NCBI RefSeq assembly: GCF_003626735.1 | Contig: NZ_RBHX01000002.1 | Span: 62,001-126,000, forward strand | DNA: 64,000 nt | Direction of reading: 5' to 3' | Source of the DNA: Microbacterium sp. CGR2 | GTDB taxonomy: Bacteria; Actinomycetota; Actinomycetes; Actinomycetales; Microbacteriaceae | Shown: one piece after another, positions 33,743 through 43,916 of the stretch | Layout: each line of letters starts with the position of its first letter | Numbering within the stretch: position 1 is the stretch's first letter | Made by a program: the position numbers and the translations under genes | Notes under the pieces: generated by a model | Told to the model about the DNA's origin: nothing | The model's input: only the letters and a program-made list of their open reading frames with translations | The model's database searches: none

Positions 33743-33787
33743 CGAGCATCCAACGTGACGGGTCCGCCCGACGCTAGGGTGGAATCC

Positions 33788-35377
33788 GTGACGGACAAGC
33801 CCGACCTCTTTACCACCGCCGGCAAGATCGCGGACCTGCGCGCTCGCTACACCGAGGCCGTCGTCGACGCCGAGGCGAAAGCGAAGGAGAAGCAGCACGC
33901 GAAGGGCAAGATGACCGCTCGCGAGCGCATCGAACTCCTTGTCGACCCGGGCAGCTTCGTCGAGTTCGACGAGTACGTGCGCCACCGCACCACCGCGTTC
34001 GGCATGGACCGGTCCCGCCCCTACGGCGATTCCGTCGTCACCGGTGTCGGCACGATCCACGGCCGCACGGTCGCCGTCTACTCGCAGGACTTCTCCACTT
34101 TCGGAGGCTCGCTCGGCGAAGTCGCCGGCGAGAAGATCATCAAGGTCATGGAGTTCGCCCTGGCGGGCGGCATGCCGTGCATCGGCATCCTCGACTCCGG
34201 TGGAGCGCGTATTCAGGAGGGCGTCGTCGCTCTCGGCAAGTACGGCGAGATCTTCCGCCTGAACACTCGGGCATCCGGGGTGATCCCGCAGATCTCGATC
34301 ATCATGGGCCCGGCCGCCGGCGGTGCCGTGTACTCCCCCGCGCTCACCGACTTCGTCATCATGGTCGACAAGACCAGCCAGATGTTCGTCACCGGTCCCG
34401 ACGTCATCAAGACCGTCACCGGTGAGGATGTCGGCATGGAGGAGCTCGGCGGGGCCTACACGCACAACACGCGCTCGGGTGTCGCGCACTATCTCGCCGA
34501 AGACGAAGACGACGCCCTCGACTACGCGCGAACGCTCCTGGGTTTCCTCCCCGACAACAACATGGCAGAGCTGCCGTCCTACGAGAGCGCCTTCGAGTTC
34601 GAGACGACGGATGCCGATCGCACGCTGAACACGATCGTGCCGGACTCGCCGAACCAGCCGTACGACATCCACACCGTGATCGAACACGTCGTCGACGAGG
34701 GAGACTTCCTCGAGGTGCAGCCGTTGTTCGCTCCGAACATCGTCATCGGATTCGGGCGCGTCGAGGGCCGAACGGTCGGCATCATCGCGAACCAGCCGTC
34801 ACAGATGGCGGGCACGCTCAACATCCAGGCGGGCGAGAAGGCCAGTCGTTTCGTACGGTTCTGCGACGCCTTCTCCGTCCCGATCGTGACGCTCGTCGAC
34901 GTCCCCGGCTACCTCCCCGGTACGGACCAGGAGTGGGAGGGAGTCATCCGCCGCGGCGCGAAACTGCTCTACGCCTACGCCGAAGCCACGGTGCCGCTTG
35001 TCACCGTGATCCTGCGCAAGGCCTATGGCGGCGCGTACATCGTCATGGGCTCCAAGCAGCTCGGCGCCGACATCAACCTCGCCTGGCCCACCGCCGAGAT
35101 CGCCGTCATGGGTGGCCAGGGCGCCGTCAACATCCTCTACCGAGGCGAGATCAAGAAGGCGGAGGAAGCCGGCGAAGACGTCGCTGCGGTCCGCACCCGC
35201 CTCGCCAACGAGTACACCTACGATGTCGCCTCGCCCTTCCTCGCGGCGGAGCGCGGCGAGCTCGACGGGATCATCGAGCCCGCGAACACCCGCGTCTCGA
35301 TCGCGAAGGCGCTGCGCTCGCTCCGGGGCAAGCGTGCCGAACTTCCGCCGAAGAAGCACGGGAACATCCCCCTGTGA
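33788..35377 (+). CDS. Acyl-CoA carboxylase beta subunit (carboxyltransferase)
   Basis: 529 aa from GTG 33788 (GGTGGAATCC upstream). [40 protein letters not shown], then [11 protein letters not shown] and [20 protein letters not shown] are the N-terminal crotonase-like fold; [20 protein letters not shown] and [15 protein letters not shown] are in the C-terminal half and bind acyl-CoA and biotin. It transfers carboxyl from biotin (on the alpha subunit at 42061) to acetyl- or propionyl-CoA. Length and the epsilon gene directly downstream fit actinobacterial AccD/PccB. Confidence 0.95.
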   Translation: MTDKPDLFTTAGKIADLRARYTEAVVDAEAKAKEKQHAKGKMTARERIELLVDPGSFVEFDEYVRHRTTAFGMDRSRPYGDSVVTGVGTIHGRTVAVYSQDFSTFGGSLGEVAGEKIIKVMEFALAGGMPCIGILDSGGARIQEGVVALGKYGEIFRLNTRASGVIPQISIIMGPAAGGAVYSPALTDFVIMVDKTSQMFVTGPDVIKTVTGEDVGMEELGGAYTHNTRSGVAHYLAEDEDDALDYARTLLGFLPDNNMAELPSYESAFEFETTDADRTLNTIVPDSPNQPYDIHTVIEHVVDEGDFLEVQPLFAPNIVIGFGRVEGRTVGIIANQPSQMAGTLNIQAGEKASRFVRFCDAFSVPIVTLVDVPGYLPGTDQEWEGVIRRGAKLLYAYAEATVPLVTVILRKAYGGAYIVMGSKQLGADINLAWPTAEIAVMGGQGAVNILYRGEIKKAEEAGEDVAAVRTRLANEYTYDVASPFLAAERGELDGIIEPANTRVSIAKALRSLRGKRAELPPKKHGNIPL

Positions 35378-35616
35378 CCGAGCACGACGCCCGTTCGGCC
35401 GCACCCGATGAACTGCCACCGACTCTCGAGATCGTCCGCGGGGACGCCACCGAGGAGGAATTGGCCGCCCTCATCGCGGTGATCGGCGACGCTTACGCAT
35501 CGGAAGCCGCCGAGGCCGTCGCCGAAGAGCCGAGAGTGTCGGCCTGGATGCGCACGCAGCGTGACCTGCGCCGTCCGCTGCGCCGCGACATCCCCTGGGG
35601 CCGCTTCTCCGGGTGA
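35374..35616 (+). CDS. Acyl-CoA carboxylase epsilon subunit
   Basis: 80 aa from GTG 35374, overlapping the beta stop (GTGA). [20 protein letters not shown], then [20 protein letters not shown]: this is the AccE/PccE family. The short protein bridges alpha and beta subunits in the actinobacterial complexes and raises activity. A hairpin follows at 35621. Confidence 0.9.
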   Translation: MTEHDARSAAPDELPPTLEIVRGDATEEELAALIAVIGDAYASEAAEAVAEEPRVSAWMRTQRDLRRPLRRDIPWGRFSG

Positions 35617-35620
35617 TCAC

Positions 35621-35647
35621 CTGCCCCGACGACGCACGTCGGGGCAG
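35621..35647. terminator. Hairpin between convergent genes
   Basis: CTGCCCCGACG, loop ACGCA, CGTCGGGGCAG: perfect 11-bp stem in the 36-bp gap between the epsilon-subunit gene and the ROK gene. No T-run, so a bidirectional or Rho-aided stop is assumed. Confidence 0.6.
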
Positions 35648-35652
35648 ACACG

Positions 35653-36879
35653 TCAGTGTTCGAGCAACAGGTCGACCGTGCGCGGGCTGAGCGTGGAATC
35701 CAGCACCACGCATCCCGCCCCGACCGCCCCGACGTCGTCACCGACGACGGCGCCGTCGACCGCGAGAGCGCGAACCCCACGGGTGGCGCTCAGTCGATCG
35801 AGTCGAGCGGGCACTTCTCGGAGGTACACCGGGGCAAGCCTCGCCCAGAACGGGCCCCCGAAGACCACGCGATCGACGTCGAGCAGATTCGTCAGGGCGG
35901 CAGTGAGCCTGGCCATGTGCTCGGCTGCGCGTTCCAGCACCTGCAGCGCGGGCGCCTCGCCGGCATCCGCGCGCTCGCACAGCTGCGTGAAGCGCTGGTC
36001 GACGGCCTCGACCCCGCTCGCCCGCGGCTCGTCAGCGAAGACGCCGGCGCGTTCGGCGTCTTCGACGATGGCCTGAGGGGTGCACACCACCTCGACGCAG
36101 CCTCGAGACCCGCAACTGCACGGAGGCCCGTCCGGATCGACCACGATGTGGCCGATCTCGCCGAAGTTCCGCGTACTGCCTCGGACCGCGTACCCTCCCC
36201 TGGCGAGAGCGGCACCGATCCCCGTCCCGAGGTAGATGAGCACGAAGGAGTCGTCGGAAGGACCTCTGCGCGTCCACAACTCGCCCACCGCGGCAGACGT
36301 CGTGTCCTTCTCCAGCGTCACCGGCATCCCGACGGCATCCTCCAGCACCGCGCGCAGCGGCACGTGGTTCCATCCGGGAAGCTTCGGTGGATTCGTCACC
36401 GTGTCCTTCACGGGGTCCAGCGGACCGGGGGCGGCGACCCCCACGCCGGCAATCAGCGACCGTTCCACCCCGCTCGCGCCGATCAGCGCGTCGACCGTGC
36501 CGGCCATCGCGGCGATCGTCTCGCGGGGGTCTTTCTCCGGCACCCGCAGCGTCGTCCGCTGCACGACAGCGCCGGACAGGTCGATCAGCACGAAAGTGAT
36601 CATCATCGGATCGAGGTGGACGCCGATCGCGAACCGGCTCTCAGCCACCAGACGCAGCGTGACACGCGGCTTGCCGGGCCCGTTGATGGTGCGCCCCGCC
36701 TCGCGGATGAGAGCATCATCGAGCAGCCGACGAGTGATGTTCGTGACCGTCTGCGCGGACAATCCCGTCGCCTCGACCAGCTCGGTCCTGCTCAGACCCT
36801 CGCCGGAGCGTCGGATGGCTTCCAGGATCACCGATTGGTTGAAGTCGCCCATCCGCGGAAGGTTCGTTCCGCGACGCAT
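35653..36879 (-). CDS. ROK-family transcriptional regulator
   Basis: 408 aa from ATG 36879, with GGAGG 6 nt upstream. Residues 13..60 are a winged helix (SVILEAIRRSGEGLSRTELV, then EATGLSAQTVTNITRRLL). The rest is the ROK sugar-kinase-like fold: GVHLDPMMITFVLIDLSG, VLIYLGTGIGAAL, and GHIVVD with CSCGSRGCVE, the zinc-binding CxCGxxGCxE motif. NagC/XylR-type repressors of this build respond to a sugar or sugar phosphate. The target is not evident from neighbours. Confidence 0.93.
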   Translation of the reverse strand: MRRGTNLPRMGDFNQSVILEAIRRSGEGLSRTELVEATGLSAQTVTNITRRLLDDALIREAGRTINGPGKPRVTLRLVAESRFAIGVHLDPMMITFVLIDLSGAVVQRTTLRVPEKDPRETIAAMAGTVDALIGASGVERSLIAGVGVAAPGPLDPVKDTVTNPPKLPGWNHVPLRAVLEDAVGMPVTLEKDTTSAAVGELWTRRGPSDDSFVLIYLGTGIGAALARGGYAVRGSTRNFGEIGHIVVDPDGPPCSCGSRGCVEVVCTPQAIVEDAERAGVFADEPRASGVEAVDQRFTQLCERADAGEAPALQVLERAAEHMARLTAALTNLLDVDRVVFGGPFWARLAPVYLREVPARLDRLSATRGVRALAVDGAVVGDDVGAVGAGCVVLDSTLSPRTVDLLLEH

Positions 36880-37059
36880 ACCCATCCTCCAATTCTCTCC
36901 CATCGGCGCCGAAGCTTGTCCCCCAAAATACCTACAGACAAGCTCTGGACAACCGGCCAGACTGATCAAGACGCTTCGCGTTCGGCTGGTCTCTCTGTCC
37001 CAGGGTAGACAGACGCTGATCGGCCACCAGCGGACGGTTTTCGGGTAACTGTTCCGCAC

Positions 37060-37095
37060 GGCGAGGGGTGGGCGGCTTGGCCGCCGCCCCTCGCC
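37060..37095. terminator. GC-rich hairpin after the 37137..38135 gene
   Basis: GGCGAGGGG..GGCGGC, loop TTGG, CCGCCGCCCCTCGCC. It lies 41 bases past the stop of the minus-strand gene and upstream of the ROK gene. No T-run. The rest of the 257-bp gap (36880..37136) shows nothing I can name beyond the ROK 5' region. Confidence 0.45.
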
Positions 37096-37136
37096 ATTCT
37101 CCTGCTGGCACGGAATGACAGCGGGGGTCGCCGCGG

Positions 37137-38135
37137 TCAGCCCGCGCGCGGGATCTCGTGAAAGAGGTCGACGGAATCGTCATCACCGGACGATCGAACC
37201 CCGGCGCGACCCACGACCGTCACCGCGATCTGCGGGTCTCGTGCCGATCGGATGATGAGCCGACCGGTGTGCGCACTGGTGAGCACCCGTGCCAGCTCGT
37301 CCCTGATCGCCACGCGTCGCCCCTCGTCGACCCCGTCGAGCCCTCCTTCGTCGAAGACTGTGACGACCACACCTCGGCGACGGGCGGCGTCGATGCCGTC
37401 CCGCACCGCATCGTTGAGCAGGTCGGCACCACGGAGCTCATCGCGCAGTCGGCCCTCCGCGAGCCGCGCATCCAGCCTCTCCTGCTCATCGAGGGCACCA
37501 CGCGCAGCGACGACCCGGCCGAGCACCGGCCCGGCCACAGCGAGGGCGAACTGCGTGCGAAGCCGTCGCTCTCGCTGTCGGACCAGTTGCGACGCATCCC
37601 AGGCGGACACCGCCTGCTGGATCTCGGCCAGCCGTTCGGTGTCGTGAACGGCGCGATCCCAGAACATCACGAGCAGTTGCGCGATGACCACCCACATCAC
37701 CGAGCCGACCAGCCCGAGATTCAAGGCGACCCCCAGTCCGAGGGACACGGACGCCGCCGCGACGAGAGCAGCCAGCGTCAGCCAGCCCGCGAGCCATCGA
37801 CGCCGGACGACGCAGACCACGGCAAGCAGCCCCAGCGCCCCGATGTACCAGGTGGCGAACGGCTCGGTGCGATCGGACGGGTCGAGGGAAAGCGTGACGA
37901 GCCACGGGATCAGCGCACTCGCGACCGGCGCGAACGCAGCGGTCCACAGCGGCATCTGCACCGAGGAGGAGTCCCCCAGGATCGCGGTGTTGACCACGAC
38001 GAGGTAGAGGCCGATCGCCAGCACCATCAGCAACGGTGCCGTCGGCTGTTCGATCCACCACACACCTCGTGCGATGAAGTACAGGGCGAAACCCACAGCG
38101 AGAGAGGTCGCGACGCTGCGGACGGTGCGGTTCAC
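37137..38135 (-). CDS. Hypothetical protein: membrane N-terminus, soluble C-terminus
   Basis: 332 aa from GTG 38135, overlapping the kinase stop (GTGA) with GGGAG upstream. Residues 10..165 contain about six hydrophobic segments. Residues 170..330 are soluble: DTERLAEIQQAVSAWDASQ and RLRDELRGADLLNDAVRDGI could form a coiled region, and RLIIRSARDPQIAVTVVG follows. The layout mimics a kinase without an ATP-binding domain. It is the third gene of an operon with a histidine-kinase-like protein and a LuxR-type response regulator, so it may be a partner sensor. Confidence 0.7.
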   Translation of the reverse strand: MNRTVRSVATSLAVGFALYFIARGVWWIEQPTAPLLMVLAIGLYLVVVNTAILGDSSSVQMPLWTAAFAPVASALIPWLVTLSLDPSDRTEPFATWYIGALGLLAVVCVVRRRWLAGWLTLAALVAAASVSLGLGVALNLGLVGSVMWVVIAQLLVMFWDRAVHDTERLAEIQQAVSAWDASQLVRQRERRLRTQFALAVAGPVLGRVVAARGALDEQERLDARLAEGRLRDELRGADLLNDAVRDGIDAARRRGVVVTVFDEGGLDGVDEGRRVAIRDELARVLTSAHTGRLIIRSARDPQIAVTVVGRAGVRSSGDDDSVDLFHEIPRAG

Positions 38136-39367
38136 GCGCGCTCCCATCCGAGCGTCACCGTGGTGCCACCCTCACCGGAGTCGATATCGGCGGTGCCCGC
38201 CACACCGGCCATGCGCGCGAAGATCGATGCGCGGATGCCCAGCCGGTCCGCACCGATGGCGTCGACGTCGAAGCCGGGCCCAGTGTCCGAGACGGTCACC
38301 CGAATCCCCTCATCCCCGTGCCCCTCGGCGACGATGTGGAGCCCCCGTCCACCGGCGTGCCCCACCGCATTTCCGATCGCCTGCCGGGCGGCGAGCACGA
38401 GCGCCCGCGCTGCACGACCGGGGATGAGGCCGAGGCCGCCGCGCTCTTCGACGATCGCATCCGCCCCGAGTTCGGAGAGCGATCGGCGCAGCTCCACCAC
38501 GATCTGCGCGGTTCCGACCGGCTCGTCGCTGCCTTCCTGCGCCACGGCCGCCTCGGTGTTCGCGAGACGATTCAGCGCTTCCCGCGCCATCGCGACGGCG
38601 AGTTCGCGGGCCCGGTCGCCTTCCGCGCGCTCCGCGGCGATGAGGGCGGCGAGCACGCTGTCGTGCATCAGGGCGGACATCGCCACGCGTTCTTCTTCGG
38701 CCGCTGCGGCCGCGGCCGCGGCGGCGTACGACGACACCGCGCGCCCCCTGGCTTCATCGACGCCCGTGGCAACGGAGCGGAACATCCAGCCGAGAGAGAT
38801 GATCACCACGCCGAGGATGAGGGTGAAGGACACATCGAACGCCGTCGTGACCCAGATCTCGCGCGAGAACTCACCCTGCATCAGCCGCACGTAGCCGTAC
38901 AGGAACGGCATCCCGAAAGCCCACGCGAACTGGATCCGCACAGGGAAGGCGAGCATCGCCGCGACGACTCCCACGTTCACCAGGAAGAAGATCCACGGCT
39001 GATCACCGGCGAGCTCGTCGACCGGACTGGCGACGACCGGCCAGCCGGCCAGCGCGAGCACGTACGCGACGGCGAACACCCCGGACGCGACCTTGACACC
39101 GCGTCCGATGACGCAGGCGGTGATCATCGCCGCCAACGGGAGGAACACCAGCAGCAGGAGAACCACATGGGGCGTGTCGTCCCACCGGATGGCGCCCAGG
39201 GCAGCGATCAGAGCCTGCGCGCCGAGCGCGGCGGATCCGATGGCGACGACGATCGCCAGAATCCGCTCCATCCGCCGACCGGTGAAGCGTTCGAATTCGA
39301 CCTCCGCGGCACCGGGCGAGGGGATCTGACTCCAGGCCTCCCGGATGCTGAGCGTCTCAGCGGGCAC
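38132..39367 (-). CDS. Sensor histidine-kinase-like ATPase
   Basis: 411 aa from GTG 39367 (GGGGCGG upstream; ATG 39379 is an alternative), overlapping the regulator gene. About five hydrophobic segments (40..190). An Ala-rich coil (SYAAAAAAAAAEEERVAM) leads to SALMHDSVLAALIAAERAEG, with a candidate His as phosphoacceptor. The C-terminal HATPase part has RQAIGNAVGHAG (N box), DTGPGFDVD (G1) and GIRASIFARMAGVAG (G2 region). Similar to NarL-partner kinases but with an unusual H box. Signal unknown. Confidence 0.82.
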   Translation of the reverse strand: MPAETLSIREAWSQIPSPGAAEVEFERFTGRRMERILAIVVAIGSAALGAQALIAALGAIRWDDTPHVVLLLLVFLPLAAMITACVIGRGVKVASGVFAVAYVLALAGWPVVASPVDELAGDQPWIFFLVNVGVVAAMLAFPVRIQFAWAFGMPFLYGYVRLMQGEFSREIWVTTAFDVSFTLILGVVIISLGWMFRSVATGVDEARGRAVSSYAAAAAAAAAEEERVAMSALMHDSVLAALIAAERAEGDRARELAVAMAREALNRLANTEAAVAQEGSDEPVGTAQIVVELRRSLSELGADAIVEERGGLGLIPGRAARALVLAARQAIGNAVGHAGGRGLHIVAEGHGDEGIRVTVSDTGPGFDVDAIGADRLGIRASIFARMAGVAGTADIDSGEGGTTVTLGWERA

Positions 39368-40016
39368 TCGCCGCCCCATCTGGGGCGACGATGCCGTCCT
39401 CCATCGCGCGCCGCAGCAGGTCGACCTTGGTCGGCGCAGGGCGACCGACTTCGACGTATTTCACCCGGACCCGCGTGATGTTCTCTTTCGCCGTGGAGTA
39501 CGCCACGCCCAGGCGCTCCGCGACCGCCTTCAACGGCAGGCCCGTCGCATAGAGCCGGAGCACTTCGCGCTCACGTGTGGAGAGCTGCGCGTCGGCGAAG
39601 GCGCGATCGCCGTCGACAGCGCTGGCCCACTCGACATTGTTGAGCGCTTCGCCCTGCGCCACTGTGCGGATCGCATCGAGGACATCGTCGAGAGCGGAGG
39701 ACTTGCTCACCACTCCCGCGGCTCCCGCGGCGAGCGCCTCGCGCACGGCGGCAGGTCGATCGGCGACGCTGTGGATGACCACGCTCGCGCCGTCCGCGAC
39801 GAGCGAGCGGACGTTCTCGGTCACCGTGGTGCCGTCGCCGAGGGTGAGATCGAGGACGACGACGTCTGCGGGCGGAGAAGCCGACACCGTCCGCCACTCG
39901 AGATAGGAGCCCACGGTGCTTCCGGAGAACACCACGGTCTGCCCATCACGCGCGCAGGCGGCTTCGAGGCCGAGGCGAACGGACTCGTGATCGTCGATGA
40001 GTGCGACCGTGCTCAT
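39357..40016 (-). CDS. LuxR/NarL-type response regulator
   Basis: 219 aa. ALIDDHESVRLGLEAA holds the acidic pair, VVVLDLTLGDGT the phospho-accepting Asp, VVSKSSALDDVL the conserved Lys. LSTREREVLRLYATGLPLKA (143..162), then VAERLGVAYSTAKENITRVR, is the DNA-binding helix-turn-helix. First gene of the operon with the kinase-like and membrane proteins; it likely controls its own operon or envelope genes. Confidence 0.93.
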   Translation of the reverse strand: MSTVALIDDHESVRLGLEAACARDGQTVVFSGSTVGSYLEWRTVSASPPADVVVLDLTLGDGTTVTENVRSLVADGASVVIHSVADRPAAVREALAAGAAGVVSKSSALDDVLDAIRTVAQGEALNNVEWASAVDGDRAFADAQLSTREREVLRLYATGLPLKAVAERLGVAYSTAKENITRVRVKYVEVGRPAPTKVDLLRRAMEDGIVAPDGAASAR

Positions 40017-40057
40017 CCGCCCAGCCTAGTGAGTCGGCAGCGCGCTGCCGTCGTGTC

Positions 40058-41320
40058 TCACCGTGTGAGCAGTGCGACGACCTCGAAGTGGTGCGAGTGC
40101 GGGAACAGATCGAACCCACGAAGCGTCGGCACCTGCCACCCCAGGGCGCGGAAAGTCCCGAGGTCGCGGGCGAGGGCCACCGGGTCGCAGGCGACGTAGG
40201 CGATCGCCTCCGGCGCCAGCGCGTGCACCGCTTCGACGACCGCGCGTCCGGCGCCGGCGCGGGGAGGATCGAGCACGACGGTTCCGGTGCCGGTGCGGCC
40301 CGAGATCTCCTTCAGGAACCGGTCGACCCGCGCCGTGACCGCGGTCACCTTCAGCGGTGCGAGATTCGCCTGGGCGTGGTGGGTGGCTCTCTTGCTCGAC
40401 TCGACGGTGACGATGTCGGTGGCGCCCAGGTCTGCGAGAGTGGCGGCGAACAGCCCCACGCCGCCGTAGAGGTCGTAGTGGGTCTTCTCCGCGTCGACAT
40501 GGCCGTCGAGCACGCCGTACACGGCCGCATCGAGCACGGACGCCGCACGCGGGTGCACCTGCCAGAACCCGCCGACATCCACCTGGAAGCGTCGATCCCC
40601 GACCCGCTCCTCCACCACCTCCGGCTCGACGCGGCGCCCTCCACGCTGTGCCGGGCGTGCGCCGTCTTCGTGGCGGATGATCCGCACCTCGCCATCCGCG
40701 GGCTCGACGAGGTCGACCCGTCCGGCCGCACCGCCGCGCAGTTCGAGAGCGGCGGCAGCCACGGCCGGGCGAGCCAACGGGTGAGACTTCACCGGCACGA
40801 CCCGGTGGCTCCTTGCGGCGTACGGTCCGACACGGCCGTCGTCGTCGACGTGCAGAGTGACCCTGGTGCGCCAGCCGAGGCCGTCACCGGATTCCACGGC
40901 TTCGATCTCGGGCGCTTCCAGTCCCGGGCCGGCGAACCGGTCGAGCGCTTCGGTGAGCACCTGCTTCTTGAGCGTGCGCTGATGCGTCAGATCGATGTGT
41001 CCGAGGTCGGCGCCACCGGGACGATCGGAGGGATCGCGAGAGACGTCGGCCTCAGGCCAGATGTGCGCGCGACGATGGGGAGATGCGTCAAGCACCTCCA
41101 CGGTCTCCGCTCGCCAGAAGCTGCGGGTGTCGGCGGGGCCCGGCGCGGTGCGGGCGCTGGAGCCCGAACCCTCCGAAGGATCGATCAGCCGTGCGCGCAC
41201 GCGCTCGCCGGGAATCGCATCGGAGACGAACACCACCCGGCCCTCGTGGCGGGCGATGAACGTGCCACCGTGCGCGATTCCGGTGATGTCGAGCTCGAGC
41301 ACGTCTGCGGAGGAAGTCAT
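40058..41320 (-). CDS. TRAM-domain RNA (uracil-5-)-methyltransferase, TrmA/RlmD group
   Basis: 420 aa. Residues 1..80 form a TRAM RNA-binding domain (LELDITGIAHGGTFIARHEG, then FVSDAIPGERVRARL). DVGGFWQVHPRAASVLDAAV and DLYGGVGLFAATLADLG begin the SAM-binding fold; VLDPPRAGAG and AYVACDPVALARDLG hold the catalytic Asp-Pro-Pro and Cys. The usual iron-sulfur CxxC..C motif of RlmD is not visible. It methylates U in rRNA or tRNA; which position is uncertain. Confidence 0.9.
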   Translation of the reverse strand: MTSSADVLELDITGIAHGGTFIARHEGRVVFVSDAIPGERVRARLIDPSEGSGSSARTAPGPADTRSFWRAETVEVLDASPHRRAHIWPEADVSRDPSDRPGGADLGHIDLTHQRTLKKQVLTEALDRFAGPGLEAPEIEAVESGDGLGWRTRVTLHVDDDGRVGPYAARSHRVVPVKSHPLARPAVAAAALELRGGAAGRVDLVEPADGEVRIIRHEDGARPAQRGGRRVEPEVVEERVGDRRFQVDVGGFWQVHPRAASVLDAAVYGVLDGHVDAEKTHYDLYGGVGLFAATLADLGATDIVTVESSKRATHHAQANLAPLKVTAVTARVDRFLKEISGRTGTGTVVLDPPRAGAGRAVVEAVHALAPEAIAYVACDPVALARDLGTFRALGWQVPTLRGFDLFPHSHHFEVVALLTR

Positions 41321-41343
41321 TCTTCGAGGATACGGTGGTGCAC

Positions 41344-41982
41344 ATGCGCGTCTGCCTCGCCTCCACCTCTCCTGCTCGTCTGATGCTGCTCCGGCAGGCG
41401 GGCATCGAGCCTCTCACCCTGTCCCCCGACGTCGACGAGGACGCTGTCGGGGCGCAGGCCGCGGCCGAGCGGGGTGCCGAGTTGCCCCCTGCCGAGCTCG
41501 TGCTGCTGCTGGCTCGGGCCAAAGCCGCCGACGTCGCCCGACGTCTGGCGGCACAGGCGGACTTCGAGGGTCTCGTCATCGGCGGAGACTCGATGTTCGA
41601 GCTCGGTGGCCAGATCTACGGCAAGCCGTACACCCCGGAAGAAGCGACCAGACGCTGGCAGGAGATGCGCGGCGCCACCGGAGTGCTGCACTCCGGACAT
41701 TCGGTGTTCCGGATCGAGCCAGGGGCGGCTCCGCGGGAAGCGACAGCGGTCGCTGCGGCATCCGTCACCTTCGCCGACGACATCGATGATGCGGAGATCG
41801 CCGCGTACGTCGCATCCGGAGAACCCCTGCACGTGGCGGGCGCCTTCACCGTCGACAGCCTCGGTGGCGGGTTCATCACTCGGGTCGACGGCGACCCGTC
41901 GACGGTGGTGGGGATGTCGCTGTCGACGATCCGTCGATTGGCGGGCGACCTCGGCGTCCGATGGACGGATCTGTGGTCGTAG
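41344..41982 (+). CDS. maf: Maf-family nucleotide pyrophosphatase
   Basis: 212 aa from ATG 41344. RVCLASTSPARLMLLRQAGI (2..21) is the family signature; VIGGDSMFELGGQIYGKP, then GAFTVDSLGGGFITRVDGDP, complete the fold. Maf proteins hydrolyse dTTP, UTP or modified nucleotides and may delay cell division. It precedes the carboxylase alpha gene, 78 bp apart. Confidence 0.93.
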   Translation: MRVCLASTSPARLMLLRQAGIEPLTLSPDVDEDAVGAQAAAERGAELPPAELVLLLARAKAADVARRLAAQADFEGLVIGGDSMFELGGQIYGKPYTPEEATRRWQEMRGATGVLHSGHSVFRIEPGAAPREATAVAAASVTFADDIDDAEIAAYVASGEPLHVAGAFTVDSLGGGFITRVDGDPSTVVGMSLSTIRRLAGDLGVRWTDLWS

Positions 41983-42060
41983 ATCTTCGTTGACGTTTCC
42001 GCGTCTTTCTTGTGGAGGGTCGTCAAATGGATCCGGAGGCTTCTCGCTAGGCTGACAACC

Positions 42061-43827
42061 ATGCCTGCTATCGCCAAGGTGCTCGTCGCCAACCGCGGCG
42101 AGATCGCCGTACGCATCATCCGCGCCGCTCGGGACTCCGGAATCGGATCGGTCGCCGTCTACGCCGACCAGGATCGCGACGCCCTGCACACCCGACTCGC
42201 GGACGAGGCCTACGCCCTCGGCGGCGCCACCAGCGCCGAGACCTATCTTCAGATCGACAAGATCCTCTCGGTCGCCCGTCGCGCCGGCGCCGACGCCGTG
42301 CACCCCGGATACGGGTTCCTCGCCGAGAACGCGGAGTTCGCTCGCGCCGTCATCGACGCCGGGATGATCTGGATCGGTCCGTCTCCGGATGCCATCGAGG
42401 CGCTCGGCGATAAAGTCACCGCCCGACACGTCGCCGAGAAGGTCGGAGCCCCGCTCGCCCCCGGCACCCCCGGCCCGGTCGAGACGGCCGAGGAGGTCGT
42501 CGCGTTCGCGAAGGAATTCGGCCTGCCCATTGCCATCAAAGCGGCGTACGGCGGTGGTGGTCGCGGTCTCAAGGTCGCACGGGAACTGGACGAGGTCGCC
42601 GAACTCTTCGAGTCGGCCACCCGCGAAGCCGTCGCCGCGTTCGGTCGCGGCGAGTGCTTCGTCGAGAAGTACCTCGACAAGCCGCGTCACGTCGAGACCC
42701 AGTGTCTGGCGGATGCCGAAGGCAACGTCGTCGTGATCTCGACGCGCGACTGCTCTTTGCAGCGTCGCCATCAGAAGCTCGTCGAGGAGGCACCGGCGCC
42801 GTTCCTCACCACGGAGCAGAACGACCTGCTCTACACCGCATCGAAGGCGATCCTGAAGGAGGTCGGCTACGTCGGAGCCGGCACCTGCGAGTTCCTCATC
42901 GGAGCCGACGGCACCGTCTCCTTCCTCGAGGTGAACACGCGCCTGCAGGTCGAGCATCCGGTCTCCGAAGAGGTCACCGGGATCGACCTCGTCCGCGAAC
43001 AGTTCCGCATCGCCGCCGGTGGCACCATCGATTACGACGACCCGACGCCGCAGGGCCACTCGATCGAGTTCCGCATCAACGGGGAGGACCCCGGTCGGGG
43101 CTTCCTCCCGCAGCCGGGACCCATCCACGTCTTCAAGACCTTCGGTGGTCCCGGCATCCGCCTCGACTCCGGCGTCACGGCGGGAGACTCCGTCTCCGGC
43201 GCCTTCGACTCGCTGCTGGCGAAGATCATCGTGACCGGCAAGGATCGCGCTGAGGCGCTGGAGCGCTCACGGCGAGCACTCGAGGAGTTCGAGGTCGCCG
43301 GGCTCCCGACCGTGCTGCCGTTCCACCGGAAGGTGGTCCGCGACCCCGCGTTCACCGCGGAAGACGGCCGCTTCGGCATCTTCACCCGGTGGATCGAGAC
43401 CGAGTTCGTCAACGACATCCCGGCATGGGACGGCGAGCTCGACGCGCACGCTGCCACCGGCGCGCGGCACACGGTCGTTGTGGAGGTCTCCGGCAAGCGC
43501 CTGGAAGTCAGCCTCCCTGATCGCGTCGCGGTCGCCCCGGGCACTGCCGGGCGTCCGGCCGCGGTTCCGCCGTCGCGTCGCAGCCACGCCACCACCGCCA
43601 ACGCCGGTGCGGCAGGCGACGGAGTGAAGTCCCCGATGCAGGCGACGATCGTCAAGATCGCCGTCGAAGACGGTCAGCAGGTCGTCAAGGGTGACCTGGT
43701 CGTCGTTCTCGAGGCCATGAAGATGGAGCAGCCTCTCCAGGCGCACAAGGACGGCATCGTGGGGAACATCAACGCGGATGCCGGCACCACGGTGTCGGCC
43801 GGGCATCAGCTGCTCACGATCAGCTGA
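42061..43827 (+). CDS. Acyl-CoA carboxylase alpha subunit (biotin carboxylase plus BCCP)
   Basis: 588 aa from ATG 42061. [20 protein letters not shown] is the biotin carboxylase start; [16 protein letters not shown] the ATP loop; [20 protein letters not shown] the active-site stretch. A Pro/Ser/Ala linker (about 505..520) leads to the biotinyl domain with EAMKMEQ, biotinylated at K554. It carboxylates its own biotin from bicarbonate and hands it to the beta subunit encoded at 33788. This domain order is the AccA3/PccA type of actinobacteria, serving fatty-acid synthesis or propionate use. Confidence 0.96.
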   Translation: MPAIAKVLVANRGEIAVRIIRAARDSGIGSVAVYADQDRDALHTRLADEAYALGGATSAETYLQIDKILSVARRAGADAVHPGYGFLAENAEFARAVIDAGMIWIGPSPDAIEALGDKVTARHVAEKVGAPLAPGTPGPVETAEEVVAFAKEFGLPIAIKAAYGGGGRGLKVARELDEVAELFESATREAVAAFGRGECFVEKYLDKPRHVETQCLADAEGNVVVISTRDCSLQRRHQKLVEEAPAPFLTTEQNDLLYTASKAILKEVGYVGAGTCEFLIGADGTVSFLEVNTRLQVEHPVSEEVTGIDLVREQFRIAAGGTIDYDDPTPQGHSIEFRINGEDPGRGFLPQPGPIHVFKTFGGPGIRLDSGVTAGDSVSGAFDSLLAKIIVTGKDRAEALERSRRALEEFEVAGLPTVLPFHRKVVRDPAFTAEDGRFGIFTRWIETEFVNDIPAWDGELDAHAATGARHTVVVEVSGKRLEVSLPDRVAVAPGTAGRPAAVPPSRRSHATTANAGAAGDGVKSPMQATIVKIAVEDGQQVVKGDLVVVLEAMKMEQPLQAHKDGIVGNINADAGTTVSAGHQLLTIS

Positions 43828-43859
43828 GACTGCTCCGTCAGAGGCGGTTCGACTCGTAG

Positions 43860-43897
43860 CTCGCTCGACGACCGGGAGCTTCCGGTCGTCGAGCGAG
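43860..43897. terminator. Strong hairpin between convergent alpha-subunit and lpdA genes
   Basis: CTCGCTCGACGACCGG, loop GAGCTT, CCGGTCGTCGAGCGAG: perfect 16-bp stem in the 89-bp gap. No T-run; likely a bidirectional terminator. Confidence 0.7.
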
Positions 43898-43916
43898 CGC
43901 GCCGAGACGAAACGCT

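Noticed and set aside
32528..34687. 719-codon open frame antisense to three genes
   Set aside because: It covers a conserved carboxylase gene and the nucleotidyltransferase on the other strand; composition is a GC-skew shadow (Asp/Gly/Val/Arg-rich) with no motif.
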